Shown in pieces: positions 62,906 to 64,000 of a DNA stretch of 64,000 nucleotides. Every line of letters starts with the position of its first letter. Positions within the stretch are counted from its first letter, which is position 1. The stretch is from Imperialibacter roseus (GTDB lineage: Bacteria; Bacteroidota; Bacteroidia; Cytophagales; Cyclobacteriaceae), in the NCBI RefSeq assembly GCF_032999765.1, contig NZ_CP136051.1, positions 558,001 to 622,000 of the forward strand, written 5' to 3'. Below the pieces are notes generated by a model. The model saw only the letters and a list, made by a program, of their open reading frames with translations. It was not told the origin of the DNA and did no database searches. The position numbers and the translations under genes were made by a program.

Positions 62906-63619
62906 CTAGAAGTCTTCTGTGGAGAGGCTGAAGCTGTCTTTTTTGGAATCGAGCAAGCGCCCGGCCTCACATTTAAGCACCCGGCCCGGATATTTTTTCA
63001 GAAAGGCGTGGTTGTGAGTCGCCATCAGAATGGCCGTACCGCTGTTGTTGATTTCCAGAAAGAGTTTGAAAATGCCATCAGAAACGTCCGGGTCAAGGTT
63101 ACCCGTAGGCTCGTCGGCCAGCAGTATAGCAGGCTCATTGATCAGCGCCCGGGCAATTACTACCCGCTGCTGTTCGCCACCCGAAAGCTGATGAGGCATT
63201 TTGTTGCCAACTGAGCCTAGCCCTACTTTCATCAGCACTTCCGACTCACGGGCCTTCATTTTGGACCGGTCAGTCCACCCGGTGGCCTTCATCACGAAGT
63301 TGAGGTTTTCGGAGACGGTTCTGTCGCTGAAAAGCTGAAAGTCCTGAAATACGATGCCTATTTTCCTGCGAAGGTAGGGTACTTTTGAGCTTTTGATGTT
63401 TCGGATTGAGTGACTTGCCACTGTGGCGTCGCCAAGTCTTAAAGCAAGGTCGGCGTAGAGGGTTTTAAGCAAAGATGACTTTCCGCTTCCTGTTCTTCCA
63501 ATCAGGTAAACAAACTCGCCTTTTTCAATCTCAAACGTAATGTCATTTAGCACCGTGCTGTTTTCCTGAAACACAGTAGCATTACTTATCGCAACAACGG
63601 GTTCAGAACTAAATGACAT
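62906..63619 (-). CDS. ftsE: ABC transporter ATP-binding protein, FtsE-like
   Basis: 237 aa. Walker A GRTGSGKSS (~41-49), Q-loop in FQDFQLF, signature LSGGEQQRV, Walker B ILLADEPTGNLDP, H-loop ATHNHAF. Size and the DRTVSENLNFVMKATGW block fit FtsE, which with FtsX controls peptidoglycan hydrolases at the division site. FtsX is not in view here. Its start is 2 bp after the small upstream gene, so the two are coupled. Confidence 0.88.
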   Translation of the reverse strand: MSFSSEPVVAISNATVFQENSTVLNDITFEIEKGEFVYLIGRTGSGKSSLLKTLYADLALRLGDATVASHSIRNIKSSKVPYLRRKIGIVFQDFQLFSDRTVSENLNFVMKATGWTDRSKMKARESEVLMKVGLGSVGNKMPHQLSGGEQQRVVIARALINEPAILLADEPTGNLDPDVSDGIFKLFLEINNSGTAILMATHNHAFLKKYPGRVLKCEAGRLLDSKKDSFSLSTEDF

Positions 63620-63621
63620 TT

Positions 63622-63867
63622 TCAGAGGCTTAGCTTTTGGAGCTTGCCAAAAGGCAGCTCAGTGATCAATTTTTGAAGTGCTTCTTCCTTCCCCTCCAAT
63701 CCGTACTTTTCAATATTTTTCAAAGGCCTGTCAGCCCTGAAATAGGCAATAAGCACAAAATTATCATCCCTCAGCTGGATGTAGTCTGGAATTTTGGCCT
63801 TGCCTTTCACTTTGATAATATACATATCTTCAATGGTAGATGAAGATACAACTGCTGAGACACTCAT
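63622..63867 (-). CDS. Small conserved-type protein upstream of ftsE
   Basis: 81 aa, no membrane helix or signal. Sequence IKVKGKAKIPDYIQLRDDNFVLIAYFRADRPL, then a helix LEGKEEALQKLITELPFG. No name known to me. Between the fsa-like gene (3 bp) and ftsE (2 bp), so it is part of a tight operon. Confidence 0.75.
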   Translation of the reverse strand: MSVSAVVSSSTIEDMYIIKVKGKAKIPDYIQLRDDNFVLIAYFRADRPLKNIEKYGLEGKEEALQKLITELPFGKLQKLSL

Positions 63868-63870
63868 TTG

Positions 63871-64000
63871 TTAGGAGTTGCCTTTTTTGTAGTCGGCCAG
63901 AAATTTCTCCAGACCGCTGTCAGTCAACGGGTGCTTCAGCAGCGCTGTTATAACATTCAGCGGGCAGGTAACCACGTCGGCGCCTATTTCAGCACATTTG
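63871..64000 (-). CDS. Transaldolase / fructose-6-phosphate aldolase family, C-terminal fragment
   Basis: Only the last 43 codons are present; the gene runs off the right edge. The residues [20 protein letters not shown] and then [20 protein letters not shown] match the C-terminus of FSA/TalC-type transaldolases. Read by direct reverse translation. First gene of the run into the small protein and ftsE. Confidence 0.85.
   Translation of the reverse strand, partial: KCAEIGADVVTCPLNVITALLKHPLTDSGLEKFLADYKKGNS

Overview
The window looks like chromosomal DNA of a marine or soil type Bacteroidota, most likely of the Cytophagales group. The signs are SPII lipoproteins, STN/TonB-dependent receptors with carboxypeptidase-like N-terminal domains, FecR/ECF sigma pairs, sulfatases, GH43, DUF4382, DUF5916 and OMP_b-brl_3 type proteins, TAnnTTTG-like -7 elements, and almost no Shine-Dalgarno sequences. 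No rRNA, tRNA, classical IS or CRISPR array was seen. Both window edges cut genes: a P-type ATPase on the left and a transaldolase-family gene on the right.

Layout. 1-5.3 kb: a P-type cation ATPase (minus) and a complete three-gene proton-translocating transhydrogenase operon (pntAA-pntAB-pntB). 5.9-8.6 kb: a two-gene secreted TolB-like/amidohydrolase operon. 9.2-10.0 kb: a PhyH-type dioxygenase with a clear terminator. 10.1-14.0 kb: an AT-rich accessory island holding a 21-bp tandem palindromic repeat array and then three minus-strand genes separated by ~161-165-bp imperfect inverted-repeat elements that end in TTGCTAAC/GTTAGCAA. 14-24 kb: a secreted glycosidase, two tandem DUF4382 lipoproteins divergent from an ECF sigma/FecR/FecA-like surface-signalling operon, a sugar isomerase-like protein and a membrane protein. 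24-36.5 kb: a mixed block with two sulfatases, GH43-F5/8C-FN3, cysE-cysM, an S41 peptidase and an M19 dipeptidase, plus a duplicated ~73-bp intergenic repeat. 36.6-50 kb: a TPR histidine kinase, CCA-adding enzyme, CREST-type membrane hydrolase, TonB-family receptor, an ECF sigma/membrane anti-sigma/DUF4097 operon and a multi-PAS kinase. 50-58 kb: VOC and GlxA-type regulator (divergent), DinB, GNAT, SH3 lipoprotein, SPFH/band-7 protein and DUF5916. 58.6-64 kb: a three-gene translationally overlapping kinase/receiver/kinase cluster, an SPL-type radical SAM protein, and a fsa-like - small protein - ftsE operon.

The most interesting part is 10.15-13.97 kb. The three genes are a small membrane protein, a putative phage abortive-infection (PutAbiC-like) protein and a membrane protein with a possible ExbD-like tail. 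They sit head to tail, each with its stop codon in or beside one repeat element and its start just after the previous element. This is the organisation of integron gene cassettes, but the core sites do not match canonical attC boxes and no integrase is in the window. It is a candidate non-canonical, CALIN-like cassette array carrying a defence gene, next to an unusual palindromic minisatellite. Genome-wide searches for the repeat would decide whether this is a family.
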